64,000 nt of DNA, from positions 558,001 to 622,000 of the forward strand of contig JADJJZ010000006.1 in NCBI GenBank assembly GCA_016706255.1, written 5' to 3'. Positions 54,182 through 63,233 of the stretch are shown piece by piece. Under the pieces are notes generated by a model, which saw only the letters and a program-made list of their open reading frames with translations, was not told the origin of the DNA and ran no database searches. Origin of the DNA: Bacteroidota bacterium. GTDB lineage: Bacteria > Bacteroidota > Bacteroidia > Chitinophagales > BACL12. Within the stretch, counting starts at the first letter, position 1. Every line of letters begins with the position of its first letter. A program made the translations under genes and the position numbers.

Positions 54182-57100
54182 TTAGAAATCAAGGCTGAGC
54201 GAAAAATACCATCTTGGATCGCCTAAACCATTAGCATCGAGCGGTTGAGCACGATCAACGCGAACAAAATATCCAAACAACGTAGTGCGCACGCCTAAGC
54301 CGGTTCCCATAACAAGCGGGTCGCGATAATAATTTACGTTTACAGTAATTGGAATTTGTTCAATTTCATTATTGGTGTATGGATTATCTTCTTCGAAAGG
54401 TGATTTACCTTCCCATGCAGAACCAATATCATAAAAACCAACTATTTGTAAATTGCGTAATAATTCAGAACGCAATGGTTTATTAAAGAAATAAGAAAAA
54501 ATAGGGAAACGCAATTCCGAATTAAATACAACATAGCCGTTTCCATTGCGTGCATTTTGATCGTAACCTCTCAGGTTAGTTGCTAATGTTTGATAAGCGT
54601 AGCCGGCTTCCTGATTTATTTCCACATCGGTATTAAATACAGGTGCTATCCAGCTATCAACACCACCCAAATAATAAATTAATTTCTGCGGACCGAATGA
54701 TGAACCTCCTGCAATACGATTAGCCCAAGTGAGCTGACGATGAATTTTTTGGTAATGACGGAAATCAAAACCAAATACACCCATGTAGCCATCATTTAAA
54801 CTGATTTTTAATCCCTGGTCAGCATTTACTTCAAATTGTTTATGTATTTCTAACCATACTTTGTAACGCATGCCATGTAAAATGTTTGTCATTACAGGAT
54901 AAGTATTATCATGTACATATTCCAGTTTAAATGACAGCCAGTCTTCTTTATAATTCGGCAGATTTAAGCTGAATGTATCGTTGGCTAGAAATATAATTTT
55001 TTCACCACGATAAGATACACTGCCTCGTAAACTGCGAATTACATCAATTGGATATTTTAAACTGCCTTCAATAACATTGGTTTTAACACCGGCATCAACT
55101 ACCGGATACCAAAGTGGCTGGAAGGTATATTGTGCTTTGTCAGTTTGATAATACCAGGTAAGTTTTTTATCGATGCGATGTTTTAAATCGTCATATGATA
55201 AATAATATTCACCGCCTGAAAACGAAGTTGGAAAACGCATGCCACCTGTAAAGCGATAATCTTCAAATAAATCGCTGATGCTTACAGTAAACAAGGCACC
55301 TAAATTTGGTGTAGAATAAACGCCACCTGATGTATTAAAACTTTCGTATTTATTTATAAATAAACTATTATCGAGCTGACTGGTTACAAATTCGTTGCTG
55401 AATTTTAAACGATAAGGAATGATGCGGGACGAACGGAATTTTTTTCCGGTATTAATATTTTCCTGCTCCGGATTTTTTGACTGACCAAGTGCAACTTCAT
55501 CTGTTGCAACGGCTGTTGTTTCCTCATCCGAAAAATCGGTTTGGAAAAACATGCCTTCATCAATTTTCTTTTTAATTGTATCGGTACTGGTGATTATTGT
55601 TTGTGTTTTAATCATAGTAGATGAATCCGTTTCACTTATTGTGGTTACAACATCATCATCTTTCTTTTTAAGATTAATAAAATTCCGGAAGGTGGTATTA
55701 TTGAGCGTATTATTTTTTATTTCGCTCATGTCACCCGGTGCGTTAGTTATAAAGAACACATTATTTTTCCCCTGCTGAAATACTTCTGCCACTTTCCCTG
55801 TTTTCCAGTTGATATCATGTTCAAGAATATTGCCTGAATAATTTGTAACCGGAAAAACATAAGCGGTATCGCGATAAATATCGGCCAGCAACATGGAATC
55901 GAATTTTGGCCAAACGGTTAAATCTTTATAATCGTAAAGTGGGTTCGTTACGGTTGAATCCGGATAAAACACCAATGTATCAGTATGGTCATATAAGCTA
56001 TCTAAATATCCGCCAAAACGATTAATAATACCATTTTGATCACTCAGATAAGCAAAATGTTTTTCGTCGAATTGTAATGGTGCTGTTTCACTTATTTTTT
56101 TGGTGTGTGTAATTTTTACCAGTTTTTTTGATTTGTGGATGTAATCGTAGAAATATAAATCCATGTTACCTACCGGCAAAATAGAATCAACTGTTCTGGT
56201 TGTATACAATGAATCGCGGTCGCGGTTAGATGCGAAAATAATACCTTCGTAACCATTGTTTAATTCAACATAACCCGGATTTAAATCGTCGAAATAATCG
56301 TTTGTTAATTGTTCAACCCTGTCGTTAAGTAAATGATACATGTAGATATCACTTTGCCCGTTATTCATAACACTCATAATGAGTCGGTTATTTGTTTTGG
56401 CAAAATGTGCATCCAATATTTTCTGAAAACGGGTTAACTCTTTTGTTTCTTTATCTTTTTTATCGGTATCGTAGGTGGTGATAAAATTTTTATATCGTTT
56501 TTCGTAAATAATCGCAAGTTTTTTCCCGTCAGGACTCCAGGTGATAAGCGGATTACTTAAATCGGTAGCTAAGGTTCTGGTTTTTAAACAGCCTTTTTTA
56601 ACTTTTTTGGTTTCTTTCGACCCGATTTCCTGAATGTACACTTTAAATTTCCCATGGTCATCAACTGCATAAGCAATATTTTTTCCATCAGGACTTAATG
56701 ACAATTCATGGTATTGCACATTTTTTTTAGTTTTTCTTGGGATAATATTTTCAGTCGCCGGTTTATTTTTATCTACCGACTCTTTTTGATATTTAGCTAA
56801 AAAATATTTGTACCAATCATCAATGGTACTGTTAACACCTGCACCTAAAACAAACAAAAATCCATTTTCGAGTGAGCGGTTTATTCTTATTAAATATAAT
56901 AAATTCGGGATAGTTGCTTCGCCATAACTTTCAGCGATATAGTACCATAAAGCATGCCCTGCAAATCGCGCATCCTCACCGGTAAGTTTATTGAATTTCT
57001 GATAACGACCTGATAATACACCTTCGCGCAACTGGTTGTCGAGTTCGGTATTCCATTCTTCACCGATATAAGAAACCAAACCTTCTGTAAACCATTCTGG

Positions 57101-57619
57101 TAAATTTAAAAGCACGGCATTTTGAACAATTTCCTGCAGGTTACCTCCAAAAATCATAGCGTTAATTAAAACTTTTCCAACACCTTCACGAATTTGTTTT
57201 CTTAAATGCTGATGATTGCCATCGAAATAAATAAATATTTTATTGCCGATTATTTTTGTTTGCCCACCAATATTGTATTGTTCTTCTTTGCCTACAGCGA
57301 AATTACTTTGATTGTAGTCGGAGATATTATTGTATACAATAATTTCCGGTTTTGAATTGAGTTTATAATCGAGCAGGTCTTCAATTTGTATTAAATCGGC
57401 TTCAGCAATTTGTGCGGCAAATTTTCCAAGGTTTTGACCGCCCTGGTTGAAATACACTAAAAAGTGTTCACCTTCATAAAATTGCCAGGTAAAATCTTTG
57501 TATTGCACTCGGTTTTGGCCAAACTGCACCTGAGTGCCCTGACTAAAGGCAGAATTGGTTGCCATCAACAGCAGGGTGACAGCAACAAAATATATGTAAC
57601 GTAAACCTGTTTTCTTCAT
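54182..57619 (-). CDS. TolB-type propeller fused to an outer-membrane barrel, with degenerate peptidase-like domain
   Basis: 1,145 aa exported protein. Signal peptide (ending SAFSQ), then a gluzincin-like domain (about 30-280) with NLPEWFTEGLVSYIGEEW; where a zinc peptidase would have HExxH the sequence reads REGVG, so catalysis is unlikely. A TolB/PD40 propeller follows (HELSLSPDGKNIAYAVDD, LITWSPDGKKLAIIYE). The C-terminal ~350 residues look like a surface-antigen/BamA-type barrel (GFYDIGSAWEG, MGTGLGVRTTLFGYFVRVD, and the closing YFSLSLDF). ATG at 57619 was chosen. The architecture is familiar in Bacteroidota but has no assigned function. Confidence 0.85.
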   Translation of the reverse strand: MKKTGLRYIYFVAVTLLLMATNSAFSQGTQVQFGQNRVQYKDFTWQFYEGEHFLVYFNQGGQNLGKFAAQIAEADLIQIEDLLDYKLNSKPEIIVYNNISDYNQSNFAVGKEEQYNIGGQTKIIGNKIFIYFDGNHQHLRKQIREGVGKVLINAMIFGGNLQEIVQNAVLLNLPEWFTEGLVSYIGEEWNTELDNQLREGVLSGRYQKFNKLTGEDARFAGHALWYYIAESYGEATIPNLLYLIRINRSLENGFLFVLGAGVNSTIDDWYKYFLAKYQKESVDKNKPATENIIPRKTKKNVQYHELSLSPDGKNIAYAVDDHGKFKVYIQEIGSKETKKVKKGCLKTRTLATDLSNPLITWSPDGKKLAIIYEKRYKNFITTYDTDKKDKETKELTRFQKILDAHFAKTNNRLIMSVMNNGQSDIYMYHLLNDRVEQLTNDYFDDLNPGYVELNNGYEGIIFASNRDRDSLYTTRTVDSILPVGNMDLYFYDYIHKSKKLVKITHTKKISETAPLQFDEKHFAYLSDQNGIINRFGGYLDSLYDHTDTLVFYPDSTVTNPLYDYKDLTVWPKFDSMLLADIYRDTAYVFPVTNYSGNILEHDINWKTGKVAEVFQQGKNNVFFITNAPGDMSEIKNNTLNNTTFRNFINLKKKDDDVVTTISETDSSTMIKTQTIITSTDTIKKKIDEGMFFQTDFSDEETTAVATDEVALGQSKNPEQENINTGKKFRSSRIIPYRLKFSNEFVTSQLDNSLFINKYESFNTSGGVYSTPNLGALFTVSISDLFEDYRFTGGMRFPTSFSGGEYYLSYDDLKHRIDKKLTWYYQTDKAQYTFQPLWYPVVDAGVKTNVIEGSLKYPIDVIRSLRGSVSYRGEKIIFLANDTFSLNLPNYKEDWLSFKLEYVHDNTYPVMTNILHGMRYKVWLEIHKQFEVNADQGLKISLNDGYMGVFGFDFRHYQKIHRQLTWANRIAGGSSFGPQKLIYYLGGVDSWIAPVFNTDVEINQEAGYAYQTLATNLRGYDQNARNGNGYVVFNSELRFPIFSYFFNKPLRSELLRNLQIVGFYDIGSAWEGKSPFEEDNPYTNNEIEQIPITVNVNYYRDPLVMGTGLGVRTTLFGYFVRVDRAQPLDANGLGDPRWYFSLSLDF

Positions 57620-57708
57620 ACCGGGAGCCCCCTTCACCATTGCAAAATACGTAGTTTTGCCGTAAAGTTCAATTATTCAACAAAATTTTACAAAATAACG
57701 ATATTCTG

Positions 57709-58350
57709 ATGGCCCATATTGTGAGTTTTACGTTTAACCCCTTCTACGAAAACACCTATGTTATATACGATGAAACCGGCGAATGCGTTGTGGTTGACCC
57801 CGGTTGTTACACAAAAGAAGAGATGGAAGAATTGGGCGATTTTATAACCAGACAGCGTTTGACGCCAAAATACCTGATCAACACCCATTGCCATATTGAC
57901 CATGTGCTGGGAAATAAGTTCGTTTCCGACACCTGGCGTGTGCCTTTAATGATGCATAAAGGGGAGCTCCCGGTTTTGCATGAGGTGGTAAATTATGCGC
58001 CAACCATGGGTATTTACTACAAAGGTTCACCTGAACCCGAAATTTTTGTTGATGAAGGCGATGAGGTGAAATTTGGCAATACCACCTTTAAGGTTTTTTT
58101 TACACCCGGACATTCACCGGCTTCGGTTTGTTTTTACAACGTTGCTGATAAATTTATTGTGAGTGGAGATGTTTTATTTAAAAGGTCCATCGGCCGCACC
58201 GATTTACCCGGAGGTAATTATGAAACACTAATTCAATCCATTAATGAAAAATTAATGACCCTGCCTGACGAAACTAAAGTTTACGCCGGGCATATGCAGC
58301 CAACTACAATCGGAGAAGAACGGAAGGAAAATCCGTTTTTAAATGAATAA
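57709..58350 (+). CDS. MBL-fold metallo-hydrolase (glyoxalase II-like)
   Basis: 213 aa hydrolase of the metallo-beta-lactamase fold. The metal motif is complete: NTHCHIDHVLGN, then PGHSPASVCFYN, the bridging Asp in VSGDVLFKRSIGRTDLPGG and a final His in YAGHMQPTTIG. The length and the RTDLPGG segment fit the hydroxyacylglutathione-hydrolase-like group (YcbL type), but the substrate is not certain. Its start is divergent from the TolB/barrel gene, and it ends convergent with the LytTR regulator. Confidence 0.94.
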   Translation: MAHIVSFTFNPFYENTYVIYDETGECVVVDPGCYTKEEMEELGDFITRQRLTPKYLINTHCHIDHVLGNKFVSDTWRVPLMMHKGELPVLHEVVNYAPTMGIYYKGSPEPEIFVDEGDEVKFGNTTFKVFFTPGHSPASVCFYNVADKFIVSGDVLFKRSIGRTDLPGGNYETLIQSINEKLMTLPDETKVYAGHMQPTTIGEERKENPFLNE

Positions 58351-58405
58351 TTAGGTCGAAGCAGATTTTCTGATTGCTTTTGTTGCGCAATGGAACAGCT
58401 TAATT

Positions 58406-59101
58406 TTATTTTTTTAATTGCAATCTGGCCATTACAACCTCTTTATAAACTTCACCAATAGGTAAAAAAGTGTTGTGAATAAGGATACGGTTATTTTCGA
58501 TGGCATCAATTTTATCGATGGCAATAAGGTGTGATTTATGGATGCGGATAAATTTTTCACGGGGTAAAGTTTCTTCAAAACTGCGCAAACTTTGAAGTGT
58601 TAAAATTTTATCGCTGCTTGTGTGAACAGTGATGTAATCTCGAAAACTTTCTAAGTAATAAATTTCATCGTAATTTAATTTTATTAAACGATGGTCAGAT
58701 TTTACAAACAGGTAATTGGTGACTGTTGCTGCGGGTTTCGGATGAATACGTTGTGTTGCTTTTTGAATGGATGCATAAAAATTTTCGTAGGGAATTGGTT
58801 TTAGCAGATAGTCAATCACATCGAATTCAAAACCCTGTAAAGCATAATCTTTATAAGCAGTTGTAATAATAACCCCACATTTATTTTCAATAATTTTCAT
58901 AAACTGAATCCCGGTTAATTCCGGCATTTGTATGTCGAGTAAAACCAGATCGATCATATTGTTTTGCACCATTTCAATTGCCTGAAACGGGTTCGTAGTA
59001 GCTAAAATTAATTCGAGTTGAGGTGTTTTTGCTACATAGCCCGACAATAATTTTATTGCCAGAGGTTCATCATCAATTATACAACACCTAAGCGCCATCA
59101 A
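58406..59101 (-). CDS. LytTR-family response regulator
   Basis: 231 aa regulator. The receiver domain has the acidic pair in CIIDDEPLA, phospho-Asp56 in LVLLDIQMPELTG and Lys101 in DYLLKPIPYENF. A LytTR DNA-binding domain follows (YLFVKSDHRLIKLNYDEIYY, FIRIHKSHLIAIDKIDAI, FLPIGEVYKE). It starts one base after the sensor-kinase stop, so the pair is one operon. LytTR proteins bind pairs of direct repeats about 21 bases apart; a matching pair lies at 60164-60195, upstream of the kinase. Confidence 0.95.
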   Translation of the reverse strand: MMALRCCIIDDEPLAIKLLSGYVAKTPQLELILATTNPFQAIEMVQNNMIDLVLLDIQMPELTGIQFMKIIENKCGVIITTAYKDYALQGFEFDVIDYLLKPIPYENFYASIQKATQRIHPKPAATVTNYLFVKSDHRLIKLNYDEIYYLESFRDYITVHTSSDKILTLQSLRSFEETLPREKFIRIHKSHLIAIDKIDAIENNRILIHNTFLPIGEVYKEVVMARLQLKK

Positions 59102-59102
59102 T

Positions 59103-60122
59103 TTAATATCTTATGGTTAAATGCAAGGTAAATATATTATTTTCTAAACTATTACTCATGGAATAACTTCCGGGAAAAACCAAATCTAAACGTTTGCGAA
59201 TATTGGCAAGCCCAACTCCACTAGTGTTATCTTTATTGTGTTTGCCGATTTTATTACTCACTTGTATGTTTAACTCAGTATCACTGGCTTGTATCGTTAT
59301 TTGCAGTGGCTGATCTTTGTCTTTAAAATCACCGTGTTTGAATGCGTTCTCAATTAATGTAACCAAAGTAAAAGGTGGAATCTTTTTATCCTCATAAGCA
59401 CCGGTATAGGTTTTTAAAATTGGGAGTGGATAATCAAAACGCAATTGTTGTAAAGTGATATAATTTTCTGTTTGAATGAGTTCGTCCTTTATGGGACAAG
59501 TAATTTCTTTCTCATAAATTAAATATCGAGTGAGGTCTGAAAGGCGCATCACAGCTTCAGCTGCAAGGTCCGATTTTTCTGAAACCAGGCTGTAAATATT
59601 ATTTAAAGAATTAAACAAAAAATGTGGGTTAAACTGAGCGCGTAAATAATTTAATTCAGCTTCCCGATGTTTAGCTTCCAGTAGATGCACCTTTTTTTGG
59701 TGTGTGATGGTATAATCTAAAAAATATAACAATACCCCAATTAAAATGTAATACAATGCATAACTGATATTATCAGCTATATAATAACCAATGGTGATTT
59801 CATCATTATAATTGCTTTGATGGATAATTAATGGAGCAAGAAATTCTTCCAGGAAATAGCGAAAGCCCATGAATATGGGAAACATGCCAATTAGGGAAAG
59901 GAAAATAAAAAAATACCTTTTTTGGGGGAAGAATTTTTTCAAGAGAAAGCGGACAAGCAGCAGTGTAAACATTACATATATTACATATGTAATATCAAAA
60001 GGACTAAAATGGTATAATCCTGATTTACCGTCCTGATATATACTGGTGTGAATTACTTCCAAACCAATTACCAGCATAAAAATGGTAATGCCGTAAACCA
60101 GCCACAATTGGCGTTTTGTCAT
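59103..60122 (-). CDS. LytS-type sensor histidine kinase
   Basis: 339 aa membrane kinase of the His_kinase (LytS/YehU) family. Four hydrophobic segments lie in residues 8-140, with little outside sequence between them. The phosphoacceptor motif is LRAQFNPHFLFNSLNNIYSL. A short ATPase domain has PFTLVTLIENAFKHG and GVGLANIRKRLDLVFP. It forms a pair with the LytTR regulator immediately downstream. The ligand is unknown. Confidence 0.94.
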   Translation of the reverse strand: MTKRQLWLVYGITIFMLVIGLEVIHTSIYQDGKSGLYHFSPFDITYVIYVMFTLLLVRFLLKKFFPQKRYFFIFLSLIGMFPIFMGFRYFLEEFLAPLIIHQSNYNDEITIGYYIADNISYALYYILIGVLLYFLDYTITHQKKVHLLEAKHREAELNYLRAQFNPHFLFNSLNNIYSLVSEKSDLAAEAVMRLSDLTRYLIYEKEITCPIKDELIQTENYITLQQLRFDYPLPILKTYTGAYEDKKIPPFTLVTLIENAFKHGDFKDKDQPLQITIQASDTELNIQVSNKIGKHNKDNTSGVGLANIRKRLDLVFPGSYSMSNSLENNIFTLHLTIRY

Positions 60123-60163
60123 GTTGTAAAAGTAATAAAATCCGTCAGCAGCCTAGCCATTTG

Positions 60164-60213
60164 TCTGCAAACACCTTATTTCTATCTGCAAACACGAAAA
60201 ACCATTTTGCAGA
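60164..60213. promoter_or_regulatory. Candidate LytTR operator (direct repeats 21 bp apart)
   Basis: TCTGCAAACAC occurs at 60164-60174 and 60185-60195, a 21-base period, and an inverted copy of TCTGCAAAA lies at 60205-60213. The site lies between the divergent sensor-kinase and DUF5694-like genes. The spacing fits LytTR binding; the sequence is only a loose match to the published consensus. Confidence 0.4.
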
Positions 60214-60283
60214 TAGATTTCCCATGTTGAGCGATAACATTTTAAGTGAAAAAAGTGACGGACTACTTTTGAAAAAAAAGATT

Positions 60284-61177
60284 ATGCATAAACTATTTAT
60301 TTTATCAATCGCCTTATTGTTATTTTCTGTTAACACATACGGACAATCGCAAATTACTGTAGCTGAAGCACAGGAACAAATGGATTCTATTTTATTGGGT
60401 CAACGGCAATTGCCATCTATGTTAATAGTGGGGAGTTTCCATTTTGCTTATTATAATTTCGATGCACACAAAACAGATGAAACCGAGCAGGTAAATGTAT
60501 TATCACCTGAACGTCAAAAAGAAATGGAAGCTTTGGTTGAATACATTAAATTGTATAAACCAACAAAAATTGCTGTTGAGTCCGGACCAATTACCGGTTA
60601 TTTACTTCGACGTTATGATGAATGGCAGGCAGGAACAAAACCATTGGGCCCGGATGAGATTGAACAAATTGGATTCAGACTAATGCGCGATTTACAGTTA
60701 GATACTATTTATGGGGTAAACGCAAGGCCAATTGTTATGGATTGGTACGATTCAAATGATTCGCTTTGTTTACGCCCGATATTAGACAGTGTTTATAATG
60801 AATGGGATTTTATTAGCGATGATACCATTTCCAATTTGTATAAACAATTTTATGATTTTGATGATGCATTGGCATTAAAAATGACTTTGTTAGATTATTT
60901 TTTATACCTCAACAGCGATCATGTTTTAGATAAAGGCTATGGTTCCTATCTAACCGGTGATTTTGATTTAGGCACATACGAAGGAGCTGATGCACTCGCT
61001 ATGCACTGGTATAGCCGCAACCTGCGTATATACAGGAATCTGCAGGAAATTACAACTGCTCCTGATGATAGAATTTTAGTAATAATAGGACAGGGGCACG
61101 CACAAATATTGACACATTTATTTGAATGTTCCAATGAATTTAATTTGGTAAAATTTGGTGCAATTGGACAGGAATAA
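60284..61177 (+). CDS. DUF5694-like exported protein
   Basis: 297 aa with a signal peptide (MHKLFILSIALLLFSVNTYG). The mature part resembles the DUF5694 family: PSMLIVGSFHFAYYNFDAHK, VNVLSPERQKEMEALVEYI, KPTKIAVESG and, near the end, RILVIIGQGHAQILTHL. The conserved GSFHF and GxGH histidines recall the TraB/Tiki hydrolase pattern, but no activity is known to me. ATG at 60284 was chosen because it gives a clean signal peptide; the frame is open 56 codons further upstream, through the candidate operator. Confidence 0.85.
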   Translation: MHKLFILSIALLLFSVNTYGQSQITVAEAQEQMDSILLGQRQLPSMLIVGSFHFAYYNFDAHKTDETEQVNVLSPERQKEMEALVEYIKLYKPTKIAVESGPITGYLLRRYDEWQAGTKPLGPDEIEQIGFRLMRDLQLDTIYGVNARPIVMDWYDSNDSLCLRPILDSVYNEWDFISDDTISNLYKQFYDFDDALALKMTLLDYFLYLNSDHVLDKGYGSYLTGDFDLGTYEGADALAMHWYSRNLRIYRNLQEITTAPDDRILVIIGQGHAQILTHLFECSNEFNLVKFGAIGQE

Positions 61178-61181
61178 CAAT

Positions 61182-61213
61182 AAAAAACTCCGCCTAAAAA
61201 GCGGAGTCTTTTA
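61182..61213. terminator. Bidirectional terminator between the DUF5694-like gene and htpG
   Basis: ACTCCGC (61187-61193) pairs with GCGGAGT (61201-61207) around a 7-base loop, with an A run on the left and T residues on the right, so it can stop both converging transcripts. Confidence 0.85.
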
Positions 61214-61230
61214 TGATTTTTTGGGATGAA

Positions 61231-63102
61231 TTAATTCATCATCGTAACACTGCGTTTTACAAATTCGCTCAGGTCGGTGCCTTTTAACATGCCTTGCGAT
61301 AATAATGCAAGGTCGTGTAATTGTTTTACCGATAAAGCTTGTTCTTCAGCTTCCTGTTTTAATATTTTTTGGATTACAGGATGATTGGTGTTTACCACTA
61401 AATTATACTGATCAGGCATACTTGCAGCAAAGTCCATTCCATTGAGGTGGCTCATCTCTTTCATCCTGCGCATAAATTCCGGTTTGGTAATTGAAACAGG
61501 ACTATCTTCAGGTGATTGCGGTGTTAAAACAATAGTTGCAGCATTGGCATCTGAAATTTGTTCAAATAATGTTTTAACTGATTGTTCTTCTGTTTCATTT
61601 AATACAGAGGCAGTTTTTTCATCTTTATCTATAAGCTGGTCTACAGTGTCAGCATCCACACGTTTAAACTGAACACCGGTCATTTTTTGTTCTAAAAATG
61701 AAATAAAATGATTGTCGATTACATTATCTGTTTCCAACACATCATAACCACGGTTTTTAGCTGCATCTACGTAAGTGTGATGATCAGTCGTATTATTGGT
61801 ATATAATGCAATAATGGAATTGTTTTTATCTGTTTGTCCGGCTTTAATATGCTCTTTGTATTCTTCAAAAGTGAAGTATTTTTTATCGGTATTTTGCAAT
61901 AAACAGAATTTTTCGGCGCGTTCAGCAAATTTCTCATCACTTAACATACCATATTTAATGATAACATTAATGTTATCCCATTTATTTTCAAATTCAGCAC
62001 GGTCTTTTTTAAATGTTTCTTCTAATTTTTCTGCTACTTTTTTAGTGATGTAGTTGTTTATTTTTTTAACATTCTGATCACTCTGTAAATAACTTCTGGA
62101 AACGTTTAACGGAATATCCGGTGAGTCAATAACACCATGTAACAGGGTTAACCATTCAGGGACAATTTCTTTTACCTCATCGGTAACAAATACCTGATTG
62201 CTGTAAAGTTGAATTTTATTTTTTTGGATTTCATAACTTTTTTTGATGCGCGGGAAGTATAATATCCCCGTTAAGTTAAATGGATAGTCTACATTTAAAT
62301 GAATCCAAAATAATGGTGCTTCGGTATATGGATAAAGCTCGTTATAAAAGTTTTTATAATCCTCGTCTGTTAAATCTGATGGTTTTTTAGTCCATGCCGG
62401 CGCCGGATTATTAATAATATTTGGCGTGGTAACAGTAGTGTCTTCCCCTTCATTTTCACCTTTAACTGTTTCAGTTTTTTCACCGAATTGAATTTCAACT
62501 GGTAAAAACTTACAATACTTAGTTAAAAGGCCTTCAATTTTTGATTCCTCTAAAAAGGATTTATTCTCTTCATTTATAAATAAAACCACATCGGTTCCGC
62601 GTTCGGCTTTTTCCCATGGTTCGAGGGTAAATTCTGTGCTGCCATCACAAATCCAGCGAACAGGTTCAGCATCGGCGCGTCCTGAACGGGTTATAATCAT
62701 CACCTTATCTGCCACCATAAACGCGCTGTAGAAACCTAACCCGAAATGGCCAATTATACTTTTACCGTCATCTAACCCCTTATACTTTTCAAGAAACTCA
62801 CTGGCACTGGAAAAGGCAACCTGGTTAATATACTTTTTAACCTCATCGGCAGTCATACCGATACCTTTATCTGAAATTGTCAGGGTGCCGGCTTCTTTAT
62901 CTATGTGTACACTGATATTGGTAGCACCAATTTCACCGGTTATTTCACCTAAGGATGAAAGTTTTTTAAGTTTTTGGGTGGCATCTACAGCATTGGAAAC
63001 CAATTCTCTCAAAAAGATTTCATGGTCGCTGTAAAGAAACTTTTTAATAATGGGGAAAATGTTTTCCGTTTGAACGGCTATGGTTCCTTTTTCTAATGAC
63101 AT
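61231..63102 (-). CDS. htpG: Molecular chaperone HtpG (Hsp90)
   Basis: ATP-dependent chaperone. The N-terminal ATPase domain has FLRELVSNAVDATQKLKKL, TISDKGIGMTADEVKKYI and GHFGLGFYSAFMVADKV. The middle domain has LNVSRSYLQSDQNVKKI, with the catalytic-loop Arg. The C-terminal dimerisation domain follows. I chose ATG at 63102 (MSLEKGTIAVQTENIFP, 623 aa), which matches E. coli HtpG in length; the frame is open for 43 more codons upstream but those are unrelated to the family. Confidence 0.97.
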   Translation of the reverse strand: MSLEKGTIAVQTENIFPIIKKFLYSDHEIFLRELVSNAVDATQKLKKLSSLGEITGEIGATNISVHIDKEAGTLTISDKGIGMTADEVKKYINQVAFSSASEFLEKYKGLDDGKSIIGHFGLGFYSAFMVADKVMIITRSGRADAEPVRWICDGSTEFTLEPWEKAERGTDVVLFINEENKSFLEESKIEGLLTKYCKFLPVEIQFGEKTETVKGENEGEDTTVTTPNIINNPAPAWTKKPSDLTDEDYKNFYNELYPYTEAPLFWIHLNVDYPFNLTGILYFPRIKKSYEIQKNKIQLYSNQVFVTDEVKEIVPEWLTLLHGVIDSPDIPLNVSRSYLQSDQNVKKINNYITKKVAEKLEETFKKDRAEFENKWDNINVIIKYGMLSDEKFAERAEKFCLLQNTDKKYFTFEEYKEHIKAGQTDKNNSIIALYTNNTTDHHTYVDAAKNRGYDVLETDNVIDNHFISFLEQKMTGVQFKRVDADTVDQLIDKDEKTASVLNETEEQSVKTLFEQISDANAATIVLTPQSPEDSPVSITKPEFMRRMKEMSHLNGMDFAASMPDQYNLVVNTNHPVIQKILKQEAEEQALSVKQLHDLALLSQGMLKGTDLSEFVKRSVTMMN

Positions 63103-63204
63103 ACGTATCGTAATTTTAGGTAAACCCCGCATTTCAAACGCTGTGCCATTGCATTTTGGCTGACAATTTGTCGCTGAAAGTGTCGGTTTTTTGCAGGAAT
63201 TGGC

Positions 63205-63212
63205 TACATTTG
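63205..63212 (+). promoter_or_regulatory. -7 box upstream of the TPR gene
   Basis: TACATTTG is a perfect -7 match, 21 bases before the ATG at 63234. No -33 element was found at the normal distance. Confidence 0.4.
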
Positions 63213-63233
63213 CCCTCTCAGCAGCAGGCATAA

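Noticed and set aside
60116..60283. 56-codon N-terminal extension of the DUF5694-like protein
   Set aside because: It contains no signal peptide, runs through the repeat-rich intergenic operator and overlaps the start of the divergent kinase gene. ATG at 60284 gives a clean signal peptide.
63103..63231. 43-codon N-terminal extension of HtpG
   Set aside because: Family members start MSLEKG-like; the extra codons are unrelated and lie in the divergent promoter region.
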